A DNA stretch of 64,000 bases from Bacillota bacterium (GCA_003343805.1 QAKM01000097.1:1-64000); one strand, 5' to 3'; counted from the stretch's first letter, positions 33,012-41,686 are shown. Notes: generated by a model from the sequence alone, not told the origin. Translations and numbers: made by a program.

Positions 33012-34022
33012 ATGATGAATGTTTGGAGACTGACGGCTGCAAATACCATGAGCAAGGAGACGGCGGACCCCGTGCCCGAAGAGGGCAAACGCCGCATCCG
33101 CATCACCAAGGTATTCGTCAACCGCAGCGACGCCCTCCTGTTCAGCGGCGCAAAAAAAGTGAGATACCCCCGCATCCCTGGTCGGTTTGCCGTGGGGCTC
33201 ATCGCCGACGAAGGCAGCGCGCACTTCCCTAAGGGGGCGCGCGTGCTCCTGCATACCGCCTTCCCCGCGCCCTGCGACGGCGTCCAGAAGCGCGATTTCA
33301 CCGAGGACGACATCCTGCTCCGCGGCTACACGGCGGACGGGTTTTTGCGCGACTTCGTCTATGTGACGGAGGACGAGCTCAGCCTGCTGCCCGAGTCGGT
33401 GAGCGACGAGAAGGCCCTCCTCATCCAGCACATCGCCCTTGCGAACGCCGCCGTCGAAAAGCTGGGCCTCCACCGCGGCGAGCACGTTGCCGTCGTGGGC
33501 GGCAGTATGCTGGGCATCTTTATCTGCCGTCTCCTCATCTACCGCCAGATCTCCCCCATCCTCATTGACAGCGATCTGAGGCGCACCGATTTTGCCAAGA
33601 GCTGCGGCGTCTACTATACCGCACCCGAGGACGGGAAGCTCATCGAGACGGTCGGGACCATCACGGGCGGGCGCCTCACCGACAATGCCGTCTGCATCAT
33701 GACGGGCAACATGGAGATGCACTGCAAAACGGCGGTCTCCGTCTGCAAACCCGGCCGCGGCGTCGCCTTCTGCGGACAGATCGACCATCCCCTTCCCATC
33801 GACCTCAACGAGATCTTAAGAAAGCGCCTCACCCTTTCGGGCGTCTCCGTCGGCACCGAGCACATCCCCGCGGCCATCAACCTCGTCGCGAACGGCGCCA
33901 TCGACCTCAACGTCTACCGCATGAACGTATGCGGCGCGGACGGCGCGGAATCGGTCTTCCGCGAATTTCTCTCCCGGGCAGATATCCCCGTGGACGAGAT
34001 CAACATCCTTTCCCTCGTTTAA
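33012..34022 (+). CDS. Zinc-less MDR (alcohol-dehydrogenase-like) protein
   Basis: 336 residues (or 335 if the second ATG, at 33015, is used; it has the better spacing from AGGAG). A GroES-like N-terminal domain (VFVNRSDALLFSGAKKVRYP, IPGRFAVGLIADEG) is joined to a Rossmann fold (EHVAVVGGSMLGIFICRLLIYRQ), as in medium-chain dehydrogenases. The usual GHE zinc-ligand motif is replaced by PGRFAVG and the four-Cys structural zinc lobe is absent, so it is not a classical zinc alcohol dehydrogenase. The substrate cannot be told. Followed by two more rightward genes after a weak terminator. Confidence 0.78.
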   Translation: MMNVWRLTAANTMSKETADPVPEEGKRRIRITKVFVNRSDALLFSGAKKVRYPRIPGRFAVGLIADEGSAHFPKGARVLLHTAFPAPCDGVQKRDFTEDDILLRGYTADGFLRDFVYVTEDELSLLPESVSDEKALLIQHIALANAAVEKLGLHRGEHVAVVGGSMLGIFICRLLIYRQISPILIDSDLRRTDFAKSCGVYYTAPEDGKLIETVGTITGGRLTDNAVCIMTGNMEMHCKTAVSVCKPGRGVAFCGQIDHPLPIDLNEILRKRLTLSGVSVGTEHIPAAINLVANGAIDLNVYRMNVCGADGAESVFREFLSRADIPVDEINILSLV

Positions 34023-34028
34023 CGATAC

Positions 34029-34047
34029 GGCCGTCCCCTCCGGACGG
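34029..34047 (+). terminator. Weak terminator after the MDR gene
   Basis: Stem GCCGTCC/GGACGGT followed by CTTATTCT. The T-run is broken, so some read-through into the HAD gene is likely. Confidence 0.5.
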
Positions 34048-34083
34048 TCTTATTCTGCACTTTCACGGCACAAGAACGCACCT

Positions 34084-34884
34084 ATGGTAAAATTTATCGC
34101 ATCCGACCTCGACGGCACCCTGCTCGACGGGGAAAAACATCTGCCCGAAGAGATCTTCGGGCTCATCGGACAACTGCATGAACGCGGCATCCTCTTTGCC
34201 GCCGCGAGCGGGCGACAGTACGCCAACCTCGAAAAGCTGTTTGCCCCCGTCCGGGACAAAGTCCTCTTTCTGTGCGAAAACGGCGCGCTCGTCAAATACC
34301 GCGGAGAGACGCTGTACCTCGACCCCATCGACGACGACCACCTGAAGGACGCCCTCGACGAGATAAGGGCGCTGCCCGACCTCTATCCCATGCTGTGCGG
34401 CGCGAACTGTGCCTACATCGAGAACAGCGAGATGCCCTTCTTTCAATACGCCATGCTCTCCTACACCAACTGCGAGAAGGTGGACGACCTCGACGCCGTC
34501 ATCGGCAAGGAGCCCGTGTGCAAGATCGCCGTCTACGATGCCATCGCCGCCGCCGAACACTGCATCAAGGTACTGCCGCAGCGACTCCCCAAGCTGCGCA
34601 CCATCATCTCGGGCTACGACTGGTGCGACATCTCCTCGACGACCGCCAACAAGGGGCGCGCCATCCGCTTCATCCGCGACAAGTTCGGCTTCCAAAAGGA
34701 GGAGTGCGTCGCTTTCGGCGACCACATGAACGACTACGAGATGCTGCTCGAGTGCGGCCACGCCTATGTGCCTGAAAACGCCTATCCCCCCTTGAAGCGC
34801 ATGATCCGCAATACCATCCCCTCCAACGACGAGGGCGGCGTGCTTACAAAGCTCAAAGAGATCTTAAAACAGACGGAGGCCTGA
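34084..34884 (+). CDS. Cof-type HAD family hydrolase
   Basis: 266 residues, a haloacid-dehalogenase-superfamily phosphatase of the Cof/YidA group. Motif I is FIASDLDGTLLDGEKHLP, motif II lies in FAAASGRQYANL, and motif IV is VAFGDHMNDYEMLLECG, with the C2-type cap between. Such enzymes dephosphorylate sugar phosphates, FMN or similar; the substrate is unknown. One base separates it from the downstream phosphodiesterase gene, so they form an operon. Confidence 0.92.
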   Translation: MVKFIASDLDGTLLDGEKHLPEEIFGLIGQLHERGILFAAASGRQYANLEKLFAPVRDKVLFLCENGALVKYRGETLYLDPIDDDHLKDALDEIRALPDLYPMLCGANCAYIENSEMPFFQYAMLSYTNCEKVDDLDAVIGKEPVCKIAVYDAIAAAEHCIKVLPQRLPKLRTIISGYDWCDISSTTANKGRAIRFIRDKFGFQKEECVAFGDHMNDYEMLLECGHAYVPENAYPPLKRMIRNTIPSNDEGGVLTKLKEILKQTEA

Positions 34885-34885
34885 C

Positions 34886-35419
34886 ATGAAATACATGATC
34901 GCATCGGATATCCACGGCTCGGCATACTTCTGCCGCCTCATGAAGGAGCGCTTTGAAGAGGAGAAGGCGGACCTTCTCATCCTCCTCGGCGACCTGTTGT
35001 ACCACGGCGCGCGCAACGCCCTGCCCAAAGACTATTCCACCCTTGCGACGGCGGAGATCCTCAACTCCATGAAGGACGACCTCGTCTGCGTGCGCGGCAA
35101 CTGCGACAGCGAAGTGGATGAGCTGGTGCTCGAGTTCCCCATCGGCGCCGAATACTGCATCCTCCCCTGTGCGGGCCGCCGCCTCTTTTTGACGCACGGC
35201 CACAAGACGCCCAAGCACCTCAGGAAGGGAGACGTCCTCTTCAACGGCCACTTCCATGTACCGGCCTTTGAAGAGCGCGAGACCTGCACCTACGTCAACT
35301 GCGGCTCGGTGTCCATCCCCAAGGAGAACTCCCCCCACTCCTATCTCATCTTAGAGGACGGCGTCCTCGTCTGGAAGGATGTGGAGACGGGCAACGAATA
35401 CCGCCGCGAGACGCTCTGA
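34886..35419 (+). CDS. YfcE/MJ0936-type metallophosphoesterase
   Basis: 177 residues, calcineurin-like phosphodiesterase. Metal ligands are seen in order: MIASDIHGSAYF (D-x-H), LLGDLLYHG, VRGNCDSEVD (GNCD), LTHGHKTPK and NGHFHVPAFE. The family cuts small phosphodiesters such as bis-pNPP in vitro; the natural substrate is not established. Second gene of the HAD-phosphatase pair, ended by a strong terminator. Confidence 0.93.
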   Translation: MKYMIASDIHGSAYFCRLMKERFEEEKADLLILLGDLLYHGARNALPKDYSTLATAEILNSMKDDLVCVRGNCDSEVDELVLEFPIGAEYCILPCAGRRLFLTHGHKTPKHLRKGDVLFNGHFHVPAFEERETCTYVNCGSVSIPKENSPHSYLILEDGVLVWKDVETGNEYRRETL

Positions 35420-35431
35420 CCGCATTCTCTC

Positions 35432-35469
35432 CCGTCCGGGGGCATCCTTCCCGCCCCGGACGGTTTTTT
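35432..35469 (+). terminator. Terminator after the HAD/YfcE operon
   Basis: Ten-base-pair perfect stem CCGTCCGGGG/CCCCGGACGG followed by TTTTTT. Confidence 0.95.
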
Positions 35470-35511
35470 ATGAAAATTTTGGCAATCTCTTGACAAATTT
35501 TCCCCGCCCCC

Positions 35512-35540
35512 TTGACAAGCGGGCGGAAAACGGGTACAAT
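35512..35540 (+). promoter_or_regulatory. Promoter of the small membrane protein gene
   Basis: TTGACA (35512-35517), 17-bp spacer, TACAAT (35535-35540). A second TTGACA at 35490 has no matching -10. Confidence 0.85.
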
Positions 35541-35601
35541 ACTTGCAAGGATGCCGTATTATATACTGTGGCATCAAATATGCTTTAAGGAGATGGATTC
35601 T

Positions 35602-35832
35602 ATGGCAACTTGGTTCAACAAACAGAGCAGGCTCGTGCAGATCATTCTGCTTTTGATCCCCTTCGTCAACTGGATCGTCGAGATCCTCGTCCGCTGGTCG
35701 GCTTTCCTCAAGACAAAGAGCATTTTAACGCTCATCTTTGCCATCCTCGTCACCTTCTTCGGTCTTGCGATCGGCTGGGTGGACGTTATCTGGTGCCTGC
35801 TGTTCAAGCACATGATCTTCGCGAAGGCATGA
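35602..35832 (+). CDS. Small two-helix membrane protein
   Basis: 76 residues (MATWFNKQSRLVQIILLLIP ...). Two hydrophobic helices, about 12-35 and 45-68, separated by SAFLKTKS. The start at 35602 is chosen because AAGGAG (35587-35592) lies nine bases upstream; the ATG at 35593 touches that site and cannot be used well. Monocistronic, with a near-consensus promoter and terminator, which suggests steady high expression. I do not recognise a named family; it may be a membrane-stress or transporter-associated peptide, but there is no evidence for either. Confidence 0.75.
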   Translation: MATWFNKQSRLVQIILLLIPFVNWIVEILVRWSAFLKTKSILTLIFAILVTFFGLAIGWVDVIWCLLFKHMIFAKA

Positions 35833-35864
35833 CCTGAGAGAACTGCCTTGCAATTCTATGCACA

Positions 35865-35898
35865 AAAAAAGAAGCATCCCGCAAAGGATGCTTTTTTT
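35865..35898. terminator. Bidirectional terminator
   Basis: Stem AAGCATCC/GGATGCTT flanked by an A-run and a T-run, so it serves the rightward small membrane gene and the leftward PAS-SpoIIE gene, which end facing each other. Confidence 0.9.
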
Positions 35899-35900
35899 GT

Positions 35901-36950
35901 TCAGAGATCGAACGCCATGGCGGTGATGTCGTCGTCGAAGGTGCCGCAGAACTCGGTAAGGGCGCCCTTGAGCTGTTCGATGAAGTGCGCCGCATCGTGC
36001 GAGCGGGAGAGCACCGCCTCGACGCGCTCCAAAGAAAACTGTTCGCCCGCCTCGTTGCGGCTCTCGGTGACGCCGTCGGTGAGGAGTACGAGGATATCCC
36101 CCTTCTCGTAACCGATCGTGCTGTCGTGATAGGTGAAGTCGGGGATCCAGGTGGAGACGGGCGGTGCGTTCATCTCCACTTCGTCGATGCCGTCCTTCCG
36201 CTTCATCAAAATGGGCGCGTTGTGCCCCGCCGCGCAGTAGGTGATGCGCCCCTCGCTGCGTCCGATGCGCACGGCGGCGACCGTCACATAGGAGCGCTCG
36301 TCGAGGTTGAGCTCCTGGAATTTGGCATTGAGCCCCATGATGGCGCGCGCGGGAGAGGGCTCCGTCCGGTCCCATCCCGCCTTGACGAAGGCGGAGAGCA
36401 TCCCCGCCGAGATGCCCTTGCCCGAGACGTCGGCCAAAAGCCCCATCGTCTCCCCCTCCGCCTCGTACACGTCGGGGAGGTCCCCGCCGATCTCGCGGCA
36501 GGGAAGATAGAGGAAGGAATAGGGAACGCTGCCCCCCTTGCCGGGCGGCAAAAGGCGCTGCTGGATGTCCTGCGCCGAGTGCATCTCGCGGGCGAGCTCG
36601 GATTCATAGGCATTGTCGACGACGCCGAGATACAGTCCCCCGAGCGGCTGCACTTTGAAGGAGAGGTGCGTCGTCCCCTCCCCCGTGCGCAGCATGAGCT
36701 TGCGGAAGGCGAGCCCGCCGTTCTTTTCGGCGTCTAAAAAGAGGTTGCGCAAAGGGCAGAAGGCGCACGCCTCCCCCCGGCCGCAGGGCGCCGCCTCGCC
36801 GCAGCGGATGACGTCCTTGAGGCTCCCCCTCCCCGACGAGGAGGGGAAGAAGGTACGGAAGGCGCGGTTGGAATAGCGTACCCGCAGATTTTCGTCCACG
36901 ACGATGACCGCCGCGGGAATGTTGTTCAGGATTTCCTTATATAAATTCAT
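35901..36950 (-). CDS. PAS-domain SpoIIE/RsbU-type PP2C phosphatase
   Basis: 349 residues. Residues 1-115 form a PAS domain (ILNNIPAAVIVVDENLRVRY) with a Cys-rich insert CGEAAPCGRGEACAFCPLRN that could bind metal or sense redox. Residues 125-349 are a SpoIIE-type serine phosphatase: QDIQQRLLPPG, EIGGDLPDVYE (the usual GGDFYD is GGDLPD), LLADVSGKGISAGMLSAF, YCAAGHNAPIL and LLTDGVTESRN. Such proteins dephosphorylate anti-anti-sigma or similar partners. No partner gene is next to it. It precedes the lipid kinase gene's end by eight bases in the same direction. Confidence 0.9.
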   Translation of the reverse strand: MNLYKEILNNIPAAVIVVDENLRVRYSNRAFRTFFPSSSGRGSLKDVIRCGEAAPCGRGEACAFCPLRNLFLDAEKNGGLAFRKLMLRTGEGTTHLSFKVQPLGGLYLGVVDNAYESELAREMHSAQDIQQRLLPPGKGGSVPYSFLYLPCREIGGDLPDVYEAEGETMGLLADVSGKGISAGMLSAFVKAGWDRTEPSPARAIMGLNAKFQELNLDERSYVTVAAVRIGRSEGRITYCAAGHNAPILMKRKDGIDEVEMNAPPVSTWIPDFTYHDSTIGYEKGDILVLLTDGVTESRNEAGEQFSLERVEAVLSRSHDAAHFIEQLKGALTEFCGTFDDDITAMAFDL

Positions 36951-36958
36951 GTTGCCCC

Positions 36959-37822
36959 TTATGGACGATACATCAAAAGACCGCCCTTTTTGAGCGTTGC
37001 CTCCATGGCCGCCGTCTGATAGAGCTCGCCGTCATACTGCGCGACGGCGGGAGAAGCCGGGATGACGCTCGCCTCCTCGCAGCGGATGTGGCGCGCGAAG
37101 GGCAGGGAGAGCACCTTGCCCTGCATGAGCTTGATGAGCGCACCCGGGATCTTGGAGCGCTTGGGACAGTCGACGACGACCACATCGAGGAGCCCGTCCG
37201 AAATGTCCGCCGCCGGACACATGGGGATCCCTCCGCCCAACTGCTTCCCGTTGCAAAGAGCCGCGATGAGCACCTTCTTTCGGATCTCCTCCCCGCCCGC
37301 ACGGATGGTCAGCTCGCACCCGCTGTACTTCATGAAAGAGGCGAGCAGGCTGAAAAAGTACTTGCTCTTGTCGTGGAAGCCCTTCATCTTCTCACAGCGG
37401 AGGAGGATATCGACGTCGATGCCCATGCCCGCGATGTTGAGGCTGCGCCGCCCGTCCGAACAGTCGATGTAGTCGGTGGGCTTGGGTTCGCCCTTTAAGA
37501 TGAGATCGAGCGCCGCTTCGCCCGCAGGGATGCGCGCGCTGACGGAAAAATCGTTGCCCGTGCCCGCGGGGATGAGGCCCAGACGGCAGAGGGAAGGATC
37601 GCACATCCCCGTCAGGACATCGTTGAGCGAGCCGTCGCCGCCGATGACGACGAGGTCGCATCTGCCCTGTTCCGTGAGTTCGCGGGCGATGCGCTGGGCA
37701 TCCCCCTTCCCTTCGGTGAAGTGCACCTCGTAAGGGATATTCTCCCCGTCCAGGCGCTGCCGCACCTTTTTAAGCGTCATCTGCCCCTTCTTGTTCTGCG
37801 GTTTGATGATGAGATCGAGCAT
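36959..37822 (-). CDS. Diacylglycerol/lipid kinase family protein
   Basis: 287 residues of the DagK/YegS family, which phosphorylates diacylglycerol or related lipids. The nucleotide-binding GGDGSLNDVLTGM and LIPAGTGNDFSVSARIP motifs are intact, followed by the beta-sandwich half (IDCSDGRRSLNIAGMGIDVD). Start at 37822. Its promoter shares a -35 hexamer with the divergent cca promoter. The PAS-SpoIIE phosphatase gene follows eight bases after the stop and is probably cotranscribed. Confidence 0.92.
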   Translation of the reverse strand: MLDLIIKPQNKKGQMTLKKVRQRLDGENIPYEVHFTEGKGDAQRIARELTEQGRCDLVVIGGDGSLNDVLTGMCDPSLCRLGLIPAGTGNDFSVSARIPAGEAALDLILKGEPKPTDYIDCSDGRRSLNIAGMGIDVDILLRCEKMKGFHDKSKYFFSLLASFMKYSGCELTIRAGGEEIRKKVLIAALCNGKQLGGGIPMCPAADISDGLLDVVVVDCPKRSKIPGALIKLMQGKVLSLPFARHIRCEEASVIPASPAVAQYDGELYQTAAMEATLKKGGLLMYRP

Positions 37823-37878
37823 GATCTTCCCCTTCTTTTGTCTGTCCCGCGGCCTGCGGGAAATTCTTTTGCACGTTT

Positions 37879-37907
37879 ATTATACACGATAGCGACAGGA
37901 ATTGCAA
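37879..37907 (-). promoter_or_regulatory. Leftward promoter of the lipid kinase operon
   Basis: TTGCAA (37907-37902), 17-bp spacer, TATAAT (37884-37879). The -35 hexamer is its own reverse complement and also serves the rightward cca promoter. Confidence 0.85.
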
Positions 37908-37930
37908 TTTTTTTCGGAAAATGCTATAAT
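37902..37930 (+). promoter_or_regulatory. Rightward promoter of the cca operon
   Basis: TTGCAA (37902-37907, shared), 17-bp spacer, TATAAT (37925-37930). A GGGAGGAGA ribosome site lies before the cca ATG at 37966. Confidence 0.85.
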
Positions 37931-37965
37931 CATTTCCGAGAATTTTCACGGGAGGAGACAGACGG

Positions 37966-39345
37966 ATGCGCGAAAAACTGACAAAAGACCTCTTATTGCT
38001 CGCCGAACGCTGTTCCGAGCCCCTCTATCTCGTGGGCGGAAGCGTGCGCGACTATCTTGCAGGTACCCTCTCCCCCGCTCCCGACTGGGACCTCGCCTCC
38101 CCCATGACGGAAGAGGAATTTCTCGCCGCCGCCCAAAAGAGCGGGTTTGATGTCCGCGCGGTGTACTCCGCGACGGGCACCGTCAAATTAAAGGACGGAA
38201 CGGGCGCGGAATATGAGTTCACGCGCTTTCGGAGCGACACCTATGTGCGCGGGATGCACGCCCCCGCCGGGACCGAGTTCACACGCGACATCCAAAAGGA
38301 CGCCGTGCGCCGCGATTTCTGCTCCAACGCCGTCTACTACGACATCCGGGCGGACGCCTTTGTCGATCCCTTGGGCGGCATCCCCGATATTAAAAAGCGC
38401 ATCCTGCGCACCGTCGCCCCCGCGAAAAAGGTATTCGGCGAGGACGGGCTGCGGCTCATGCGCCTTGCACGCATCGCCGCCGAGACGGGCTTCTCTCCCG
38501 ATGAAGAGTGCCTCGAGGGCGCAAAGGCCAATCATACGCTCATCCGCGACATCGTGCCCGAGCGCATCTTCCAAGAGCTTTGCCGCATCCTTCTCTCCGA
38601 CCAAAAGCCGGGCGGAAAGGACGGGCCCTACCGCGGCCTGTCCCTGCTCCGCGAGACGGGCGTCCTCCATGAGATCGCCCCCGAGCTTGCCTTAGGCGAC
38701 GGCCTCGACCAGCGGAAGGACTTCCATCGATACGACGTTCTGGAGCATTCCCTCCGCTGCGTGCGCTATTCCCCGCCCGACATCCGCTTTGCCGCTCTTT
38801 TGCACGACGTGGGGAAGCCCTATTGCTATTATCGCGACGGTAACTTCCACGCCCACCCCGAAGAGGGCGCGCGCATCGCGGGGGAGATGCTCGCCCGCTG
38901 GAAGGCACCCAAAAAACTCACCGAGGAGACGAAGGAGCTCATCCTGCTGCATATGCGCGACTTTGACCTCAGAATGCGCGAGGGCAAGATGCGGCGGGAA
39001 CTTGCGGCACATCACGCGCTTCTTGAAAAGCTCTTCGCGCTCAAACAGGCGGACTTTTCCGCCTGCCGCGACGACCTCTCCCCCGCTCCCACCGTCGTCA
39101 AGTGGCAGGGCATCCTGACAAAGATGAAGAGAGAGGGCGCGCCCCTCACCCTTGCAGAGCTTGCCGTGAACGGGCGGGACGCGCTGGATGCGGGCATCCC
39201 CCCGCACGAGGTGGGGAACGTCCTGCATCTGCTGCTCTCTGACTGCGCCATGGGGATGGCGAAGAACGAGAAAGCCGCCCTCCGAAAACGCCTTGAAAAA
39301 CTTGCCAAAAAATACCAAGAAAAGGAGAATGTATGCCCGAACTGA
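37966..39345 (+). CDS. cca: CCA tRNA nucleotidyltransferase with HD domain
   Basis: Class II tRNA nucleotidyltransferase, 459 residues, adding or repairing the 3' CCA end. The active site has LYLVGGSVRDYLAG and the metal-binding DWD (residues 43-45), then the RRDFCSNAVYYDI segment and the neck ERIFQELCRIL. Residues 255-330 form an HD domain (FAALLHDVGKPYCYYRDGN). HD-bearing members include both CCA enzymes and poly(A) polymerases, so a poly(A) role is not excluded. It overlaps rmuC by 13 bases; first gene of cca-rmuC-cupin. Confidence 0.93.
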   Translation: MREKLTKDLLLLAERCSEPLYLVGGSVRDYLAGTLSPAPDWDLASPMTEEEFLAAAQKSGFDVRAVYSATGTVKLKDGTGAEYEFTRFRSDTYVRGMHAPAGTEFTRDIQKDAVRRDFCSNAVYYDIRADAFVDPLGGIPDIKKRILRTVAPAKKVFGEDGLRLMRLARIAAETGFSPDEECLEGAKANHTLIRDIVPERIFQELCRILLSDQKPGGKDGPYRGLSLLRETGVLHEIAPELALGDGLDQRKDFHRYDVLEHSLRCVRYSPPDIRFAALLHDVGKPYCYYRDGNFHAHPEEGARIAGEMLARWKAPKKLTEETKELILLHMRDFDLRMREGKMRRELAAHHALLEKLFALKQADFSACRDDLSPAPTVVKWQGILTKMKREGAPLTLAELAVNGRDALDAGIPPHEVGNVLHLLLSDCAMGMAKNEKAALRKRLEKLAKKYQEKENVCPN

Positions 39346-40496
39346 CCGATATCCTGCTCTACATCGCCATCGGCTTGGGAGCGCTTTGCCTGCTGCTCCT
39401 CCTCATCCTCATTGCCCGCCCCGCGAAGGGCGGCGACGGGACAGCTTTGAAACGCATCGAGGACAAGACGGAGGAAGCGCTCAAATACGCCGACTACAGC
39501 GCCCGCGCCGCCGATAACCTGAGCCGGAACACCGAGATGCGCCTCAATAACATCGAATCGCGCCTCGCGGAGGACATCAAGTACATTGCGGATGTCAACG
39601 CGCACAACCTTGAAGTCATCCGCCGCACGGTGGACGACAAGCTGACCTCTTCGGACGGCAAACTCTCGGAGAGCTATGCGCGCATCTCCGACCGCCTCGA
39701 AAAGATGCACAAGAGCGTGGGCGAGATGCAGGCGCTCTCCGAGAGCGTTTCGGACATCCGCCGCGTGTTTACCAACGTCAAGCTGCGCGGCACCTGGGGA
39801 GAGACGCAGCTCAATGCCCTCCTCGAACAGATGCTCGCCCCCGACCAGTACGAGCGGAGCTGCAAGCTCGACCCCTTGGGCAATACCCTCGTCGACTTTG
39901 CCATCCGCCTGCCCTCCGTGAGCGGCGACACGCTGCTGCCCGTGGACAGCAAATTCCCCGTGGAGGAATACGAGCGGCTGTGCGAAAGCTCGGAAAAGGG
40001 GGACTGGGCGGGCACGGAACTTGCAAAAAAGAACCTCGAACGCGCCGTGCGCGTGCAGGCGGAATCCATTGCCAAAAAGTACATTCTGCCCCCCGTCACC
40101 ACCGACTTTGCCGTCCTCTATCTCCCCTCCGAGGCTCTGTATGCGGAGGTCCTCAAAATGGCGGGGCTTGCAGACTTTTTGCACAAGCGGCGAATCATCC
40201 TGAGCGGCCCCTCCAACTTTGCGGCGCTTCTATCGCTCCTGCAGACGGGCTTCCGCACGGCCGCCATCGAAAAGCGCTCGGGCGAGCTCGTGCGCACCCT
40301 CGAACAGTTCCGCATGGAATTTGCCCGCTTTGCCGAGGGCCTCGACAGAGCCAAGCGCAAACTGCAGGAGGCGCAGGACAGCGTGGAAAACGCCGCCAAG
40401 CGCACCGACGTCATCGGGCGGCAGCTCGACCGCTTTCAGATCGCAGACAATCCGCCGAACGGGATCCCGGGCGGCAGCGAAGGAGGAGAGGCATGA
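39333..40496 (+). CDS. rmuC: DNA recombination protein RmuC
   Basis: 387 residues. One N-terminal transmembrane helix (ILLYIAIGLGALCLLLLLIL), a coiled coil to about residue 150, then the PD-(D/E)xK-like RmuC core: NVKLRGTWGETQLNALLEQM, LPVDSKFPVEEYERL, FAVLYLPSEALYAEVLK and ILSGPSNFAALLSLLQTGFR. RmuC limits recombination between inverted repeats in E. coli. It overlaps the end of cca by 13 bases and the start of the cupin gene by four. Confidence 0.95.
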   Translation: MPELTDILLYIAIGLGALCLLLLLILIARPAKGGDGTALKRIEDKTEEALKYADYSARAADNLSRNTEMRLNNIESRLAEDIKYIADVNAHNLEVIRRTVDDKLTSSDGKLSESYARISDRLEKMHKSVGEMQALSESVSDIRRVFTNVKLRGTWGETQLNALLEQMLAPDQYERSCKLDPLGNTLVDFAIRLPSVSGDTLLPVDSKFPVEEYERLCESSEKGDWAGTELAKKNLERAVRVQAESIAKKYILPPVTTDFAVLYLPSEALYAEVLKMAGLADFLHKRRIILSGPSNFAALLSLLQTGFRTAAIEKRSGELVRTLEQFRMEFARFAEGLDRAKRKLQEAQDSVENAAKRTDVIGRQLDRFQIADNPPNGIPGGSEGGEA

Positions 40497-40810
40497 AGAT
40501 CGTAAAACTGTGCGAAAACGAACTGCCCGAAGGCATCTCCTTTTGCCCGGATGAGAGCATCTTTCCCCCGCCCGTGAAGGTGCAGGGCGGCGAAAAGCGC
40601 GCGCTCGGCGATATGCTGCTCATTCAAAGCGGCGGAAGATACAAGCTCTATACCGAGACGCAGGACTATGTGCGCGTCATCGAAGGGAAGGGCCACATCA
40701 AATGGGCGCGCGGCGAAGTCCCCTTTTCCGAGGGCGACATCCTGCTTTTGGACGGCGTGAAGGAATACGAGCTCAACGGCAAAGGCCGATACTGCATCGT
40801 GCGGCGCTGA
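40493..40810 (+). CDS. Small cupin-like protein
   Basis: 105 residues, start chosen from the four-base ATGA overlap with rmuC and the GGAGGAG just before it. It reads as a single beta-barrel: GDMLLIQSGGRYKLYTETQD, then GHIKWARGEVPFSEGDILLL, the usual second cupin motif with the P-x-x-x-GD turn. The canonical His ligands of motif 1 are not evident, so metal binding is doubtful. Probably a sugar- or ligand-binding barrel; function unknown. Confidence 0.7.
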   Translation: MKIVKLCENELPEGISFCPDESIFPPPVKVQGGEKRALGDMLLIQSGGRYKLYTETQDYVRVIEGKGHIKWARGEVPFSEGDILLLDGVKEYELNGKGRYCIVRR

Positions 40811-40860
40811 ACGGATGCCCTCCCACGCGAAAATTCCCCCAAAATACCGCCGCAAAATCA

Positions 40861-40889
40861 TTGACTTTACCCATGATTTCGTGTAAAAT
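40861..40889 (+). promoter_or_regulatory. Promoter of the rpsF-ssb-rpsR operon
   Basis: TTGACT (40861-40866), 17-bp spacer, TAAAAT (40884-40889). The leader of about 55 bases ends in GGGAGGTGA before rpsF. No clear S6-S18 autoregulatory fold was recognised. Confidence 0.8.
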
Positions 40890-40950
40890 AGACCCATTGA
40901 AAACCTTGCGCACAGCAAAAGTGCGCCGTAAAGACCGGGAGGTGAAAAAG

Positions 40951-41235
40951 ATGCACAAGTACGAGATGCTCATTCTTCTCAACAGTGAGATGACGGATGA
41001 AGCGAGAGAGGCAGAACTCAAGAAGTATGCCGACATCGTTACGAATGACGGCGGCGCCGTCGAGTCCGTCGATAAGTGGGGCGTGAAAAAGACCGCTTAT
41101 CCCATCCGCTTCAAGACGGATGCGTTCCATGCCCTCATGACGTTCACTGCGGAAGGAAGAGTCGTTGCCGAGCTTGACCGCGTTGCGGGCATTTCGGGCG
41201 ACGTTCTCCGCCGCATGATCACGAAGATCGACTAA
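40951..41235 (+). CDS. rpsF: 30S ribosomal protein S6
   Basis: 94 residues, MHKYEMLILLNSEMTDEARE ... WGVKKTAYPIRFKTDAFHAL, the standard S6 fold. Start at 40951 after GGGAGGTGA; frames reaching further upstream have no ribosome site. First gene of the conserved S6-SSB-S18 operon. Confidence 0.97.
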   Translation: MHKYEMLILLNSEMTDEAREAELKKYADIVTNDGGAVESVDKWGVKKTAYPIRFKTDAFHALMTFTAEGRVVAELDRVAGISGDVLRRMITKID

Positions 41236-41251
41236 ATCAAGAGGAAAGCCC

Positions 41252-41686
41252 ATGAATAAGGTGTTTTTGATCGGAAACCTGACGCGCGACCCCGAAGTGA
41301 GTGAAACTTCGGGCGGAGTGAGCGTCTGCCATTTCAGCATTGCCGTGAACAGGTCCTATACCTCTTCGGACGGCGAGCGGCAGACCGACTTCTTCAATGT
41401 GACCGCCTGGCGCGGACTTGCCGATACGGTCGGCCGCTATGCCAGAAAGGGAAACAAGGTCGCCGTGTCGGGCAGCATCCAGATGCGCACCTACGAGGAC
41501 AACCAGGGCATCAAGCGCACGGCCGTCGATGTCATTGCGCAGGACGTGGAATTTCTGACGCCGAGAAGCTCTTCCAATCAGGGAGATGACTTCTACGACT
41601 CCCCCGCCCCTTCGCAAAACAGCGCGCCCGCCCGCAAAAAGCCCACCCTTCAGTCGTTTGACGACGACGGAGACATCCCCTTCTGA
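41252..41686 (+). CDS. ssb: Single-stranded DNA-binding protein
   Basis: 144 residues. The OB fold opens MNKVFLIGNLTRDPEVSETS and includes VCHFSIAVNRSYTSSDGERQ and VAVSGSIQMRTYEDNQGIKR. The disordered tail ends in the acidic tip DDDGDIPF that recruits repair proteins. Placed between rpsF and rpsR as usual. Confidence 0.97.
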   Translation: MNKVFLIGNLTRDPEVSETSGGVSVCHFSIAVNRSYTSSDGERQTDFFNVTAWRGLADTVGRYARKGNKVAVSGSIQMRTYEDNQGIKRTAVDVIAQDVEFLTPRSSSNQGDDFYDSPAPSQNSAPARKKPTLQSFDDDGDIPF

